A DNA stretch of 64,000 nt, taken from the NCBI RefSeq assembly GCF_001422645.1, contig NZ_LMLR01000010.1, positions 186,001 to 250,000 of the forward strand. The letters run 5' to 3'. The position numbers and the translations under genes are program-made. The DNA comes from Arthrobacter sp. Leaf69 (GTDB lineage: Bacteria > Actinomycetota > Actinomycetes > Actinomycetales > Micrococcaceae). Positions 51,960 to 60,184 of the stretch are shown one piece after another (positions within the stretch are counted from its first letter, which is position 1; every line of letters starts with the position of its first letter). The notes below the pieces were generated by a model. That model was not told the DNA's origin. It saw nothing but the letters and a program-made list of their open reading frames with translations, and made no database searches.

Positions 51960-52366
51960 GCGCCTCCACCCCGGGCGAGCCCCGCCCAGCCCAGCTGCTC
52001 GCGTTGCTTCCGGCTCAGCGTGGCCACCACCAGATCATAGGAGTCCTCCACCATGTCCCGGATCATGTCATCCGGCAGCGAACCGTCCAGCCGGACCCCG
52101 TTCCAGTGTGTCTTATTCATATGCCAGGCTCCGGTGATTTCCGGATGGGCGGCGCGCAGCTGTTCGGCCAGGGCCGGTTCGCACTTCAGGCTGACCGCGA
52201 AATCATCCGGATCCATCGCGGACAGCGCAAACATCTTGGCTGCGTGGCCGGCGCCGCCGGCCACCGCGGCCCGCACCTTAAAGACGGACGTCTCCGGTCC
52301 GAACGGGAAGTCCTCGAAAGCGCCGGGAAAGCCGAGGCAGATTCCCCGGAGCGCAGTTACATCCAT
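51956..52366 (-). CDS. MmcQ/YjbR-family protein
   Basis: 136 residues. The N-terminus LRGICLGFPGAFEDFPFGPE, the central AKMFALSAMDPDDFAVSLKC and the ending WNGVRLDGSLPDDMIRDMVE match the MmcQ/YjbR family, whose CyaY-like fold led to a DNA-binding annotation that is not well supported. It is the upstream gene of the pair with DUF1990. Confidence 0.88.
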   Translation of the reverse strand: MDVTALRGICLGFPGAFEDFPFGPETSVFKVRAAVAGGAGHAAKMFALSAMDPDDFAVSLKCEPALAEQLRAAHPEITGAWHMNKTHWNGVRLDGSLPDDMIRDMVEDSYDLVVATLSRKQREQLGWAGLARGGGA

Positions 52367-52429
52367 GATCCGAGCCTACTGGCCGGGGCGGACATGGTGC
52401 GTGGACCTCCCGGCTCCGCAGACGTGCGG

Positions 52430-52855
52430 TCAGAGGCCGAAGCGCCGGGCGTCCTGCGCCGGGCATGCGTTCATGATGACGTCGAGACCAGCGGCTTTCG
52501 CCCGGGCCGCCGCCGCTTCATCGATGACGCCCAGTTGCATCCAGACAGCCTTCGCGCCGACGGCGATCGCCTGGTCCACCACGGCCCCCACCTTGTGCGA
52601 ATTCACAAAGCAGTCGACGACGTCGATCGGCTGCTTCTCCGCGGGGATGTCGGCCAGGGCTGCGTAGCCGGTTTCCCCGTGCACGGGATCGGCGGGGAGA
52701 TTGACCGGGATGATCTCCATCCCGAGCCGGTCGCGGATGAACAGGGACGTGTCATAGGCGGCACGCCATTGATTCGTGGACAGGCCGACGATGGCCCACC
52801 GCCCCTTGGTGCGCATGAGTTTTTCGAGGACTGCCGGATCGTTGACGTGGGCCAT
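52430..52855 (-). CDS. CoA-binding (YccU-like) protein
   Basis: 141 residues forming one Rossmann-type CoA_binding_2 domain: RWAIVGLSTNQWRAAYDTSL, IIPVNLPADPVHGETGYAAL, VDVVDCFVNSHKVGAVVDQA and AVWMQLGVIDEAAAARAKAA, with a final VIMNACPAQDARRF Cys block. It is a paralogue of the CoA-binding gene that ends the SAM-riboswitch operon at 57693; the two flank the operon in opposite orientation. The role is unknown; binding of CoA or an acyl-CoA is inferred from the family. ATG 52855 is preferred, GTG 52861 possible. Confidence 0.85.
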   Translation of the reverse strand: MAHVNDPAVLEKLMRTKGRWAIVGLSTNQWRAAYDTSLFIRDRLGMEIIPVNLPADPVHGETGYAALADIPAEKQPIDVVDCFVNSHKVGAVVDQAIAVGAKAVWMQLGVIDEAAAARAKAAGLDVIMNACPAQDARRFGL

Positions 52856-53027
52856 GTGCACAGCCTATCCGCCGCGGCGTCTGGTCCCGGCCAGCGCCGG
52901 CGGGACCGCGCGTCACTGCACGCCGAACAATTGACTGACACGTCGCCGCTGAATTACTGACCGCCGAATATTACGCGACAAATCCCCGGAATTTGAGGAA
53001 ATGCCCGCGATCCGTTTTAGTTGGGAA

Positions 53028-53112
53028 GGACCATCCCGAGCGGCCAAGAGACCTGGATCGATGAAGCCGCAGCAACCCTGACCGCAGGGTGCTACCGCCA
53101 GGACCGATGGAG
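53028..53112 (+). promoter_or_regulatory. candidate SAM riboswitch, S-box-like variant with reduced P2
   Basis: The leader before acs contains S-box core elements in order: CCAAGAG (53044-53050), CCTGG (53052-53056), GATGAAGCC, AGCAACC, GGTGCTA and CCAGG (53098-53102). P1 pairs CCATC (53031-53035) with GATGG (53106-53110), P3 pairs CCTGG/CCAGG, and AGCAACCCTG/CAGGGTGCT forms P4 with loop ACCG. In classical S-box RNAs a P2 helix with a kink-turn lies between AAGAG and P3; here only AC remains. The 3' arm of P1 overlaps the GGAG Shine-Dalgarno sequence (53109-53112), so ligand binding would block translation. Downstream metY fits SAM feedback. Confidence 0.7.
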
Positions 53113-53119
53113 TATCCCC

Positions 53120-55105
53120 ATGACAACTGTCCTTTCCTCGCCCGCGCCCCAGACGGCCCCCGGCAGTGCTGCTGCCCCTGTCACCGAAGAGGAGCGGCTC
53201 ACCTTCTGGGAGGCGGCCGCACTCCGGCTCGACTGGGAGGACGCGCCTGGGCAGGACAAACCGTGGCACACCACCCACCGCCGCGTCCCGGCCGACGTCG
53301 ACGCCGGCATTGGACCGGACATCACCTGGTTCGAAGGCGGCAAGCTCAACGTCGCGTACAACTGCGTCGACCGCCATGTAGCGGCGGGACGCGGGGACCG
53401 GGTGGCCCTGTACTTCGAGGGCGAACCCGGCGACCGGCGCACCATCACGTACGCCGGCTTGCAGCGCGAGGTCTCCAAAGCCGCCAACGCCCTGCTGGAC
53501 CTCGGGATCGGCAAGGGCGACCGGGTAGTCATCTACCTGCCGGTCATCCCGGAAACGGTAATCATCACCCTGGCCGCGGCCCGCATCGGCGCCATCCACT
53601 CGCTCGTCTTCGGCGGTTTCTCCGCGGAAGCGCTCAAGTTCCGGGTGGAGGACACCCGCGCCAAGCTGCTGGTCACCACCGACGGGCAGTTCCGCCGCGG
53701 CGCCGCCGTGCCCGTCAAGGACAACGCGGATGCGGCCGTCTCCGGGGACAACGCCATCGAGCACGTCCTGGTGGTCAACCGCACCACGGCGCCGGACCTG
53801 CTCGACACCGTCCCGATGACCGCGGGCCGCGACGTGTGGTGGCATGACGCCGTCGGGCGGGCCCCGGACGTCCACAAACCTGAGCCGTTTGACGCCGAGA
53901 CGCCGCTGTTCATCATGTACACCTCGGGGACCACCGGCAAGCCCAAGGGCCTGGTCCACACCTCGGGCGGCTACCTGACGCAGGCGTCCTGGAGCTTCGA
54001 GCACCTCTTCAGCAACCCCGACCCGGCGCTCCGGGACCAGGACGTCCACTGGTGCACGGCGGACCTCGCCTGGGTCACGGCCCACACCTACGAGCTGTAC
54101 GGCCCGCTGTCCAACGGCGCCACCCAGGTGATCTTCGAGGGCACCCCCAACACCCCGCACCCGGGCCGGCACTTCGAAATCATCGAACGCTACGGCGTGA
54201 CGCAGTACTACACCGCGCCCACCCTGGTGCGGTCGCTGATGGGTTGGTTCCCGGACGGCGTCCCGGCGAGTTACGACCTCTCCTCCATCCGGCTGCTCGG
54301 CACGGTCGGCGAGGCCGTCAACCCCGAGGCGTGGCGCTGGCTCCGGGAAAACGTCGGGGCCGGCACCGCCCCTGTGGTGGACACCTGGTGGCAGTCCGAA
54401 ACCGGCGCCACCGTCCTCTCCCCCGCCCCGACGGACACGGAGTTCAAGCCCGGCTGCGCGGCCCGGCCCCTGCCCGGCGTCGGCACGCGGATCGTGGACG
54501 ACGCCGGCACCACCGTGCCGCCGGGCGTCCAGGGCTTCATCGTGGTGGACGCCCCCGGCCCCGCAATCGCCCGCACCGTATGGGGCAACCCGCAGCGGTA
54601 CTTTGACTCGTACTGGCGCAAGTACGCCGCCCAGGGCTGGTTCCTCGCCGGTGACGGCGCCAAGTACGACGACGACGGCGACATCTGGATCCTCGGGCGG
54701 GTGGACGACACTCTCAACGTCTCCGGGCACCTGCTCTCCACGATCGAGATCGAATCGGCCCTCGTCGCGCATCCGGACGTGGTGGAGGCCGGCGTGTGCC
54801 CGGTCGCTGACCCGAAGACCGGCCACGCCATCGTCGCGTTCGTCGTCCTGAAAGGTTCGGCGGCTACCGAGGACATCGCGTCCGAATTGAAGGCTCACGT
54901 GGCGAAGGCGATCGGGCCGATCGCGAAGCCGCGGGCCGTCGTCGTCGTTCCCGATGTGCCGAAAACGCGCAGCGGCAAGATCATGCGCCGGCTGCTGACC
55001 CAGCTGTTCGAAGGAACCACCCTCGGGGACACCACCTCGCTCCAGAACGAACCATCCATCGCGGACATCCAGGATGTCCTGCGGTCCCGTTACACCCAGA
55101 AGTAA
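53120..55105 (+). CDS. acsA: acetyl-CoA synthetase
   Basis: 661 residues of the AMP-forming acyl-CoA synthetase class. Motifs: FIMYTSGTTGKPKGLVHTSG (A3), VDTWWQSETGATVLSPAP, where the tandem Trp restricts the acyl pocket to acetate, GDGAKYDDDGDIWILGRVDD (A7/A8) and the C-terminal PKTRSGKIMRRLL with the Lys that is acetylated to silence Acs enzymes. ATG 53120 is set by the GGAG at 53109 and by the riboswitch; an in-frame upstream ATG at 53021 lies before the riboswitch and is rejected. It is first in an operon with sfnG-like, metY and CoA-binding genes, where it could recycle the acetate released by MetY. Confidence 0.9.
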   Translation: MTTVLSSPAPQTAPGSAAAPVTEEERLTFWEAAALRLDWEDAPGQDKPWHTTHRRVPADVDAGIGPDITWFEGGKLNVAYNCVDRHVAAGRGDRVALYFEGEPGDRRTITYAGLQREVSKAANALLDLGIGKGDRVVIYLPVIPETVIITLAAARIGAIHSLVFGGFSAEALKFRVEDTRAKLLVTTDGQFRRGAAVPVKDNADAAVSGDNAIEHVLVVNRTTAPDLLDTVPMTAGRDVWWHDAVGRAPDVHKPEPFDAETPLFIMYTSGTTGKPKGLVHTSGGYLTQASWSFEHLFSNPDPALRDQDVHWCTADLAWVTAHTYELYGPLSNGATQVIFEGTPNTPHPGRHFEIIERYGVTQYYTAPTLVRSLMGWFPDGVPASYDLSSIRLLGTVGEAVNPEAWRWLRENVGAGTAPVVDTWWQSETGATVLSPAPTDTEFKPGCAARPLPGVGTRIVDDAGTTVPPGVQGFIVVDAPGPAIARTVWGNPQRYFDSYWRKYAAQGWFLAGDGAKYDDDGDIWILGRVDDTLNVSGHLLSTIEIESALVAHPDVVEAGVCPVADPKTGHAIVAFVVLKGSAATEDIASELKAHVAKAIGPIAKPRAVVVVPDVPKTRSGKIMRRLLTQLFEGTTLGDTTSLQNEPSIADIQDVLRSRYTQK

Positions 55106-55114
55106 GGAACTCTC

Positions 55115-56338
55115 ATGACTGACATCAGCAACGTCGCCCGTCTTTCCGAACCGCTCAAGTTCGCGTACTGGGTTCCGAATGTCTCCGGCGGCCTGGTGGT
55201 TTCCACCATCGAACAGCGCACCGGCTGGGACTTCGAGTACAACAAGAAACTGGCCCGGATCGCGGAGAACTCCGGCTTCGAATACGCCCTCACCCAGACC
55301 CGCTACGCCGCTTCCTACGGCGCGGACAAGCAGCACGAGGCCACCTCCTTCAGCCTCGCCCTGCTGGCCGCCACCGAGCGGCTCAAAGTGATTTCCGCCG
55401 TCCACCCGGGCATGTGGCACCCCGGCGTGCTGGCGAAGTACATCATCACCGCGGACCACATCTCCAACGGCCGCGCCGCCGTGAACATCGTCTCCGGCTG
55501 GCTGAAGGACGAGTTCACCAACTTCGGCCTTGAATGGCTGGAGCATGATGAACGCTACGTCCGCACCGAGGAGTTCATCAAGGTCCTCCGCGGGCTCTGG
55601 ACCGAGCAGGAGTACAGCCAGTCCGGCAAGTATTACAACATCAACAACTTCACCCTGAACCCGGCTCCGGTGGACGTGCCGGGCCGGGCGCACCCGGAGA
55701 TCTTCTTCGGCGGGAACTCCACCGCCGCGCAGGCCACGGCCGGGCGCGTGGCGGACTGGTACTTCTCCAACGGCAAGGACCTGGAAGGCTTCAAGGAGAA
55801 CATCGCCGGCGTCGTCGCCGCTTCTGGTGAGACCGGGCGCGGAACCAGCGGCGCCTTGCCCGCCCTGAATTCCTCCCACCTCCCCAGCCCGCGTTTCGGC
55901 CTCAACGGCTTCGTCATTGCCCGCGATACCGAAAAGGAAGCCCGGGACACCCTCCGCGAGATCGTCGCGAAGGCGCACAAGCCCGCCGTCGAGGGTTTCC
56001 GCGCGGCCGTCCAGGAAGCCGGCGCGTCCACGAAGGACGGCAAAGGCATGTGGGCCGATTCGAGCTTCGAGGACCTGGTCCAGTACAACGACGGCTTCAA
56101 GACCCAGCTGATCGGCACGCCGGAGCAGATCGCCGAGCGGATCGTGGAGTACAAGAAGATCGGCGTGAACCTGTTCCTCACCGGCTACCTGCACTTCCAG
56201 GAGGAGGTGGCCGCGTTCGGCCGGGACATCCTGCCGATCGTCCGCGAACTCGAAGCGGACCTCGCCCGCAAGAACGGCACCGAACTCGACCTGTCCGGCA
56301 CCCCGGCCGGTTCAACCGCCGGGCTGGTGAACGCGTAA
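55115..56338 (+). CDS. sfnG: LLM-class flavin monooxygenase, dimethylsulfone monooxygenase (SfnG)-like
   Basis: 407 residues of the bacterial-luciferase-like family. KFAYWVPNVSGGLVVSTIEQ, the active-site region FEYALTQTRYAASYG, AVHPGMWHPGVLAKYIITAD and INIVSGWL-like NIVSGWLKDEFTNFGLEWLE are typical of SfnG, which converts dimethylsulfone to methanesulfinate using reduced flavin. Related enzymes attack alkanesulfonates. AAGGA precedes the ATG. It lies nine bases after acs and overlaps metY by one base, so it belongs to a sulfur-acquisition operon. The exact sulfur substrate is not proven by sequence. Confidence 0.85.
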   Translation: MTDISNVARLSEPLKFAYWVPNVSGGLVVSTIEQRTGWDFEYNKKLARIAENSGFEYALTQTRYAASYGADKQHEATSFSLALLAATERLKVISAVHPGMWHPGVLAKYIITADHISNGRAAVNIVSGWLKDEFTNFGLEWLEHDERYVRTEEFIKVLRGLWTEQEYSQSGKYYNINNFTLNPAPVDVPGRAHPEIFFGGNSTAAQATAGRVADWYFSNGKDLEGFKENIAGVVAASGETGRGTSGALPALNSSHLPSPRFGLNGFVIARDTEKEARDTLREIVAKAHKPAVEGFRAAVQEAGASTKDGKGMWADSSFEDLVQYNDGFKTQLIGTPEQIAERIVEYKKIGVNLFLTGYLHFQEEVAAFGRDILPIVRELEADLARKNGTELDLSGTPAGSTAGLVNA

Positions 56339-57696
56339 TGGCGGACCGCACGTTCGGTTTCCGCACCCGCGCCCTGCACGCCGGCGGCACGCCCGACGCC
56401 GAGCACGGCGCCCGGGCCGTGCCCATCTACCAGACCACCTCCTTCGTGTTCAAGGACACCCAGGACGCCGCCAACCTCTTCGCGCTGCAGAAGTACGGCA
56501 ACATCTACTCCCGGATCGGCAACCCCACGGTGGCCGCGTTCGAGGAACGCATCGCCTCCCTGGAGGGTGGCATCGGCGCGGTGGCGACGTCCTCGGGCAT
56601 GGCCGCGGAATTCATCACATTCGCCGCCCTGACGCAGTCCGGGGATCACATCGTGGCCGCCTCCCAGCTCTACGGCGGCACGGTGACCCAGCTCGACGTC
56701 ACCCTGCGGCGCTTCGGCGTGGACACCACTTTCGTCCCCGGCACCGACCCGGCGGACTACGCCGCCGCGGTCCGGGAGAACACCAAAGCGATCTTCGTCG
56801 AAGTGGTGGCAAACCCGTCGTCGGAAGTCCAGGACCTGGAGGGGCTGGCACAGGTGGCGCGCGACGCCGGCATCCCCCTCGTCGTCGACGCCACGTTGAG
56901 CACCCCGTACCTCGTGCGGCCCATTGAGCACGGGGCGGACATTGTGATTCACTCCGCCACCAAGTTCCTCGGCGGGCACGGCACCACGCTGGGCGGGGTG
57001 ATCGTCGAAAGCGGCCGTTTCAACTGGGGTAACGGCAAGTTCCCCACAATGACCGAACCGGTGGCCTCCTACGGCAACGTCTCCTGGTGGGGGAACTTCG
57101 GCGAGTACGGTTTCCTGACCAAGCTCCGCTGCGAGCAGCTGCGCGACATCGGCCCCGCCCTCTCCCCGACCTCCGCGTTCCAGCTCCTGCAGGGCGTGGA
57201 AACCCTCCCGCAGCGCCTGGACGAGCACCTCAGGAACGCCCAGGCTGTGGCGGAGTGGCTTGAAGCGGATGAGCGGGTGGCCTACGTGAACTTCTCCGGC
57301 CTGCCCTCGCACCCGCACTTCGAGCGGGCCCGGAAGTACCTGCCGTTGGGACCCGGCTCCGTGTTCTCCTTCGGCGTGAAGGGTGGCCGTGCCGCGGGAC
57401 AAAAGTTCATCGAGTCCCTGCAGCTGGCCTCGCATCTGGCCAACGTTGGCGACTCGCGGACCCTGGTGATCCACCCCGGTTCCACGACCCACCAGCAGCT
57501 CACCCCGGAACAGCTCGAATCCGCAGGTGTCCCCGAAGACCTCGTCCGCATTTCGATCGGGCTGGAAGACATCGAGGACATCCTCTGGGACCTCGACCAG
57601 GCTTTGGACGCCGCGTCGGAAGCGCCGAATGAGTCTGAAAAATCCGCCCCGGCCGACCTGCCGGCGGACACCTGCACGATCGGAGCAAACGTATGA
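56338..57696 (+). CDS. metY: O-acetylhomoserine sulfhydrylase
   Basis: 452 residues, PLP-dependent Cys/Met metabolism family. FRTRALHAGGTPDAEHGARA is the MetY opening, IYSRIGNPTVAAFEERIASL and LEGGIGAVATSSGMAAEFIT bind cofactor phosphate, and Lys209 in SATKFLGGHG is the PLP Schiff-base lysine. The VASYGNVSWWGNFGEYGFLT insertion marks MetY rather than MetB/MetZ. It makes homocysteine and acetate from O-acetylhomoserine and sulfide, or methionine when methanethiol replaces sulfide. Its ATG shares one base with the upstream stop (TAATG). Coupling and the SAM-type leader fit methionine feedback. Confidence 0.95.
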   Translation: MADRTFGFRTRALHAGGTPDAEHGARAVPIYQTTSFVFKDTQDAANLFALQKYGNIYSRIGNPTVAAFEERIASLEGGIGAVATSSGMAAEFITFAALTQSGDHIVAASQLYGGTVTQLDVTLRRFGVDTTFVPGTDPADYAAAVRENTKAIFVEVVANPSSEVQDLEGLAQVARDAGIPLVVDATLSTPYLVRPIEHGADIVIHSATKFLGGHGTTLGGVIVESGRFNWGNGKFPTMTEPVASYGNVSWWGNFGEYGFLTKLRCEQLRDIGPALSPTSAFQLLQGVETLPQRLDEHLRNAQAVAEWLEADERVAYVNFSGLPSHPHFERARKYLPLGPGSVFSFGVKGGRAAGQKFIESLQLASHLANVGDSRTLVIHPGSTTHQQLTPEQLESAGVPEDLVRISIGLEDIEDILWDLDQALDAASEAPNESEKSAPADLPADTCTIGANV

Positions 57697-58190
57697 GCAC
57701 CGAGGAAACCCGGACCTGGACCGGCCCGTCCGCGCCGGAGCGGCTGGCCCTGTTGCGGCAGGCTAAATCGATCGCGATTGTGGGCGCCTCGGATAAACCC
57801 TCCCGGGCGAGCTACTTCGTGGCGACCTACCTGCAGTCCTCCACGCGCTACAAGGTCTATTTTGTGAACCCGGTGGTGAAGGAGATTCTGGGCGAGCCGA
57901 CGTATGCCTCCCTCGCGGACCTGCCGGAAAGCCCGGACATCGTAGACGTCTTCCGCAAGCACGACGACCTTCCGGGGGTCCTGGACGAAGCCATCGCGGC
58001 CGGTGCCGGGACGCTGTGGCTGCAGCTGGGCTCGTGGCACGAGGATGTCGCGAAAGAAGCCGAAGCCGCCGGACTCGACGTCGTGATGGACCGCTGCGTG
58101 AAGATTGAGCATGCCCGTTTCCACGGCGGCCTGCACCTGGCAGGGTTCGACACCGGCGTCATTTCCTCCAAGCGGCAGGTGCTGGCCTAG
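57693..58190 (+). CDS. CoA-binding protein, last gene of the sulfur operon
   Basis: 165 residues in ATGA overlap with metY. One CoA_binding_2 Rossmann domain: KSIAIVGASDKPSRASYFVA, YKVYFVNPVVKEILGEPTYA, DLPESPDIVDVFRKHDDLPG, GTLWLQLGSWHEDVAKEAEA and a Cys-containing LDVVMDRCVKIEHARF. It is a paralogue of the divergently placed CoA-binding gene at 52430. The tight coupling to metY in a riboswitch operon suggests a role linked to acyl-CoA or O-acetylhomoserine supply, but none is demonstrated. Confidence 0.85.
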   Translation: MSTEETRTWTGPSAPERLALLRQAKSIAIVGASDKPSRASYFVATYLQSSTRYKVYFVNPVVKEILGEPTYASLADLPESPDIVDVFRKHDDLPGVLDEAIAAGAGTLWLQLGSWHEDVAKEAEAAGLDVVMDRCVKIEHARFHGGLHLAGFDTGVISSKRQVLA

Positions 58191-58244
58191 CTCCCCCGGC
58201 GACGCTCCCGGACTGCCGCGGGCGTGTCCGGGTTGACCGGCTCC

Positions 58245-58289
58245 CGAATTCGCGGGTTACGTGCGGGGTCGCCGTAACCCGCGAATTCG
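58245..58289. terminator. 17-bp stem-loop after the sulfur operon
   Basis: CGAATTCGCGGGTTACG (58245-58261) and CGTAACCCGCGAATTCG (58273-58289) pair perfectly around an 11-base loop. It separates the sulfur operon from the convergent sigma-factor operon. Confidence 0.7.
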
Positions 58290-58313
58290 CACGTTACCGG
58301 CGAACCGGACGGG

Positions 58314-59075
58314 CTAGCGAGCTGGGAGCGTGGGCAGCTCGACCGGAAGGGTCGGCTCCGGCAGCGGATTCGCGGGAAGGACCCGGTCCCCGCCCCGGCC
58401 GGGAAGACCTGGCACCCCGGGCGTGACCGGACGGTGGGGCGGTGTCGGAAGGATTCCGCCGCGGCCAATAGCGGGCGGAGTGGCAGCGGGCGTCCGGGGA
58501 CCGGGAGTCGCGGATCCGGGACTTTCCGGAACGTTACCTGCCGTCGGCTGCGCGGTGGCGCCCGCCGCATTCGAGGGCGCGGGAGTTGCCGGAATGTCCG
58601 TCGGTGACGGCTTGGCAGGCTTCGGCGCCACGTCGGGCGTCTCGCCGGATGGCTGGAAGATGACGCCCACAGTGTGGTTGACACTGTCGCGGAAGTCCTC
58701 ACTGGAGGCCGCGACTGCGCCCGCGCCGAGGGTCATGGCGCCCACAACTGCGCCCCCGACGATTGCCAGCCTGCGCTTCCGTCCGCGGCGCTCGGCGAGG
58801 CTCGAGACCCCGGCCGGCAGGGCTTCCTCAGTGTGATCGGGCGCGGTCGCGACAAGGGGCAACGCCGTTGTCGCGGCCGTCGGGACTGTCGCGGCAGCGG
58901 GGGCGCCGGCGGTCAGCAGCGCGGCGAGGTCGGCGCGGGGCGCGGGGGCCCGGTCCGGCACCAGGGCGCGGAGCTCCTCCAGAGAGCCGCGGAGCTCGGT
59001 GGATGATTCGAGTCCGGAATCGCGGAGCATCGCCTGGATGCTGCCATCCTGCTGGGGTTCGCGTGTTCCGGTCAT
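58314..59075 (-). CDS. single-pass membrane protein paired with the ECF sigma factor
   Basis: 253 residues. The cytosolic N-terminal 100 residues are Ala-rich and contain LRGSLEELRALVPDRAPAPR; one membrane helix (RLAIVGGAVVGAMTLGAGAV) sits near residue 105-125; the outer part is Pro-rich (TDIPATPAPSNAAGATAQPT and onwards). It overlaps the sigma-factor stop codon by four bases (ATGA) and is therefore probably its anti-sigma factor. The zinc-binding HxxxCxxC motif of the common anti-sigma class is missing, so the class is unusual or the role differs. Confidence 0.7.
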   Translation of the reverse strand: MTGTREPQQDGSIQAMLRDSGLESSTELRGSLEELRALVPDRAPAPRADLAALLTAGAPAAATVPTAATTALPLVATAPDHTEEALPAGVSSLAERRGRKRRLAIVGGAVVGAMTLGAGAVAASSEDFRDSVNHTVGVIFQPSGETPDVAPKPAKPSPTDIPATPAPSNAAGATAQPTAGNVPESPGSATPGPRTPAATPPAIGRGGILPTPPHRPVTPGVPGLPGRGGDRVLPANPLPEPTLPVELPTLPAR

Positions 59076-59620
59076 GATGCTGCGTGGTCCTTTTCCGTGA
59101 CGAGTTCGCGCAGGGCGCTGAGCCCGCGTCGTTGAAGCTGCTTGATGGCCCCCGGAGTCTTGTCCATGATGCCGGCCACCTGTTCGATGGAGAGGTCCGC
59201 GACGATCCGCAGGACCAGGACTTCCCGTTGCTCGTCGTTGAGTTGGGCGAGGAAATCCGTAATGCCACCCAAGGACCCCAGGGCCTCTTCCTCGGCGGAA
59301 GCGGCGTAGCGGGTGTCGTCCCGGGGATCGTATTCCGCCAGGTGGGGCGTGCGTTCTGCCCGCCGGTGGTGGTCTACCAGCCTGGCGTGTGCGATGGAGA
59401 AAATGAAGGTCCGCAGGCCGCTGTGACCGCCGGTGACCTTGGCCAGTTTCGGCAGGACATCGACGAAGACGTCCTGGGTCAGCGCCTCGGCATCGTCCAC
59501 GCCGCGGGCCCGGAAGTAGCCGAGCACCGCGGGTGAAATGACCGTGTAGACAGCGCTAAATCCTGATGGCTCGCCAGCTAAGGCTGCTGACAATTCGTCA
59601 TCGCTTAGCTGTTCTGCCAA
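59072..59620 (-). CDS. ECF-family RNA polymerase sigma factor
   Basis: 182 residues. Region 2 spans about residues 18-85 (FSAVYTVISPAVLGYFRARG, DDAEALTQDVFVDVLPKLAK, FIFSIAHARLVDHHRR with the promoter-melting helix) and region 4 about 125-175 (LNDEQREVLVLRIVADLSIE, QVAGIMDKTPGAIKQLQRRG). The start is a TTG at 59620 with AAGGA eight bases before it. It is coupled to the membrane protein gene downstream and lies just after the secreted Pro/Ala protein gene, a probable target. Confidence 0.9.
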   Translation of the reverse strand: MAEQLSDDELSAALAGEPSGFSAVYTVISPAVLGYFRARGVDDAEALTQDVFVDVLPKLAKVTGGHSGLRTFIFSIAHARLVDHHRRAERTPHLAEYDPRDDTRYAASAEEEALGSLGGITDFLAQLNDEQREVLVLRIVADLSIEQVAGIMDKTPGAIKQLQRRGLSALRELVTEKDHAAS

Positions 59621-59707
59621 GAGGCTGTCCTTCCGGTTACTGCTGGGGGTGCGGCCCCGGCAAGTCTAGCGGCCGCACCCCCGGTGCCTCCAAAGAGGCG
59701 TTAGTGC

Positions 59708-60184
59708 CTACTTGTTGAGCTCAGGCAGCTCGTCCGACGGCAGGGTCGGGACGGCCGGAACAGCCGGCACACCCTTGGCGCCCGGTACGGCCGGCACAGC
59801 AACGGTTACACCGGCGTGAGCCTTGGCCTGGGCAGCTCCCTGCGCGTTGGCTGCACCCTCGACGGAGGCGCCGTCCTTGTCAGCGGACACGGTGCCCTCT
59901 GCGGAGCCTTCGGCATCCTCGACGCTGGCGTCACCCTTGGCGGAGCCGTCAACGGACGGGGAAGCCGGAACAGCGGGGACAGCGGGGACGGCCGGCGCGG
60001 CGGGAAGTTCAGGAGTCTCCGGGACCTCGGGGGATGCCGGGACGGCGGGCGTAGCGGGGGTCACTTCAGCCTGCTGGGTGTTCGAAACCTGGGCTGCGTT
60101 GGCCAAGCCAACGCCGGAGAATCCTCCGATAGCGAGAATCGCGGCGCCGACAGCAATCTTGGTGGTCTTGCTAACACTCTTCAT
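59708..60184 (-). CDS. secreted Ala/Pro/Val-rich protein of unknown function
   Basis: 158 residues. A signal peptide (KIAVGAAILAIGGFSGVGLA, ending NAAQ) is followed by low-complexity AVPASPEVPETPELPAAPAV-type repeats, an acidic Gly/Ser/Asp middle and a second AVP-rich end. There is no catalytic motif. The composition suits a wall-spanning or extracellular protein. It is on the same strand as and upstream of the sigma-factor gene, 88 bases away. AAGGA lies eleven bases before the ATG. Confidence 0.65.
   Translation of the reverse strand: MKSVSKTTKIAVGAAILAIGGFSGVGLANAAQVSNTQQAEVTPATPAVPASPEVPETPELPAAPAVPAVPAVPASPSVDGSAKGDASVEDAEGSAEGTVSADKDGASVEGAANAQGAAQAKAHAGVTVAVPAVPGAKGVPAVPAVPTLPSDELPELNK

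Noticed and set aside
53021..53119. Upstream in-frame ATG start for acs at 53021
   Set aside because: It would make the riboswitch-like element coding, lacks family sequence in the added 33 residues, and ignores the GGAG before 53120.
52913..56194. 1093-codon open frame on the minus strand opposite acs and sfnG
   Set aside because: It is antisense to well-supported genes. The translation is Gly/Val/Asp/Arg-rich without any family motif, as expected from the mirror of high-GC codon bias.
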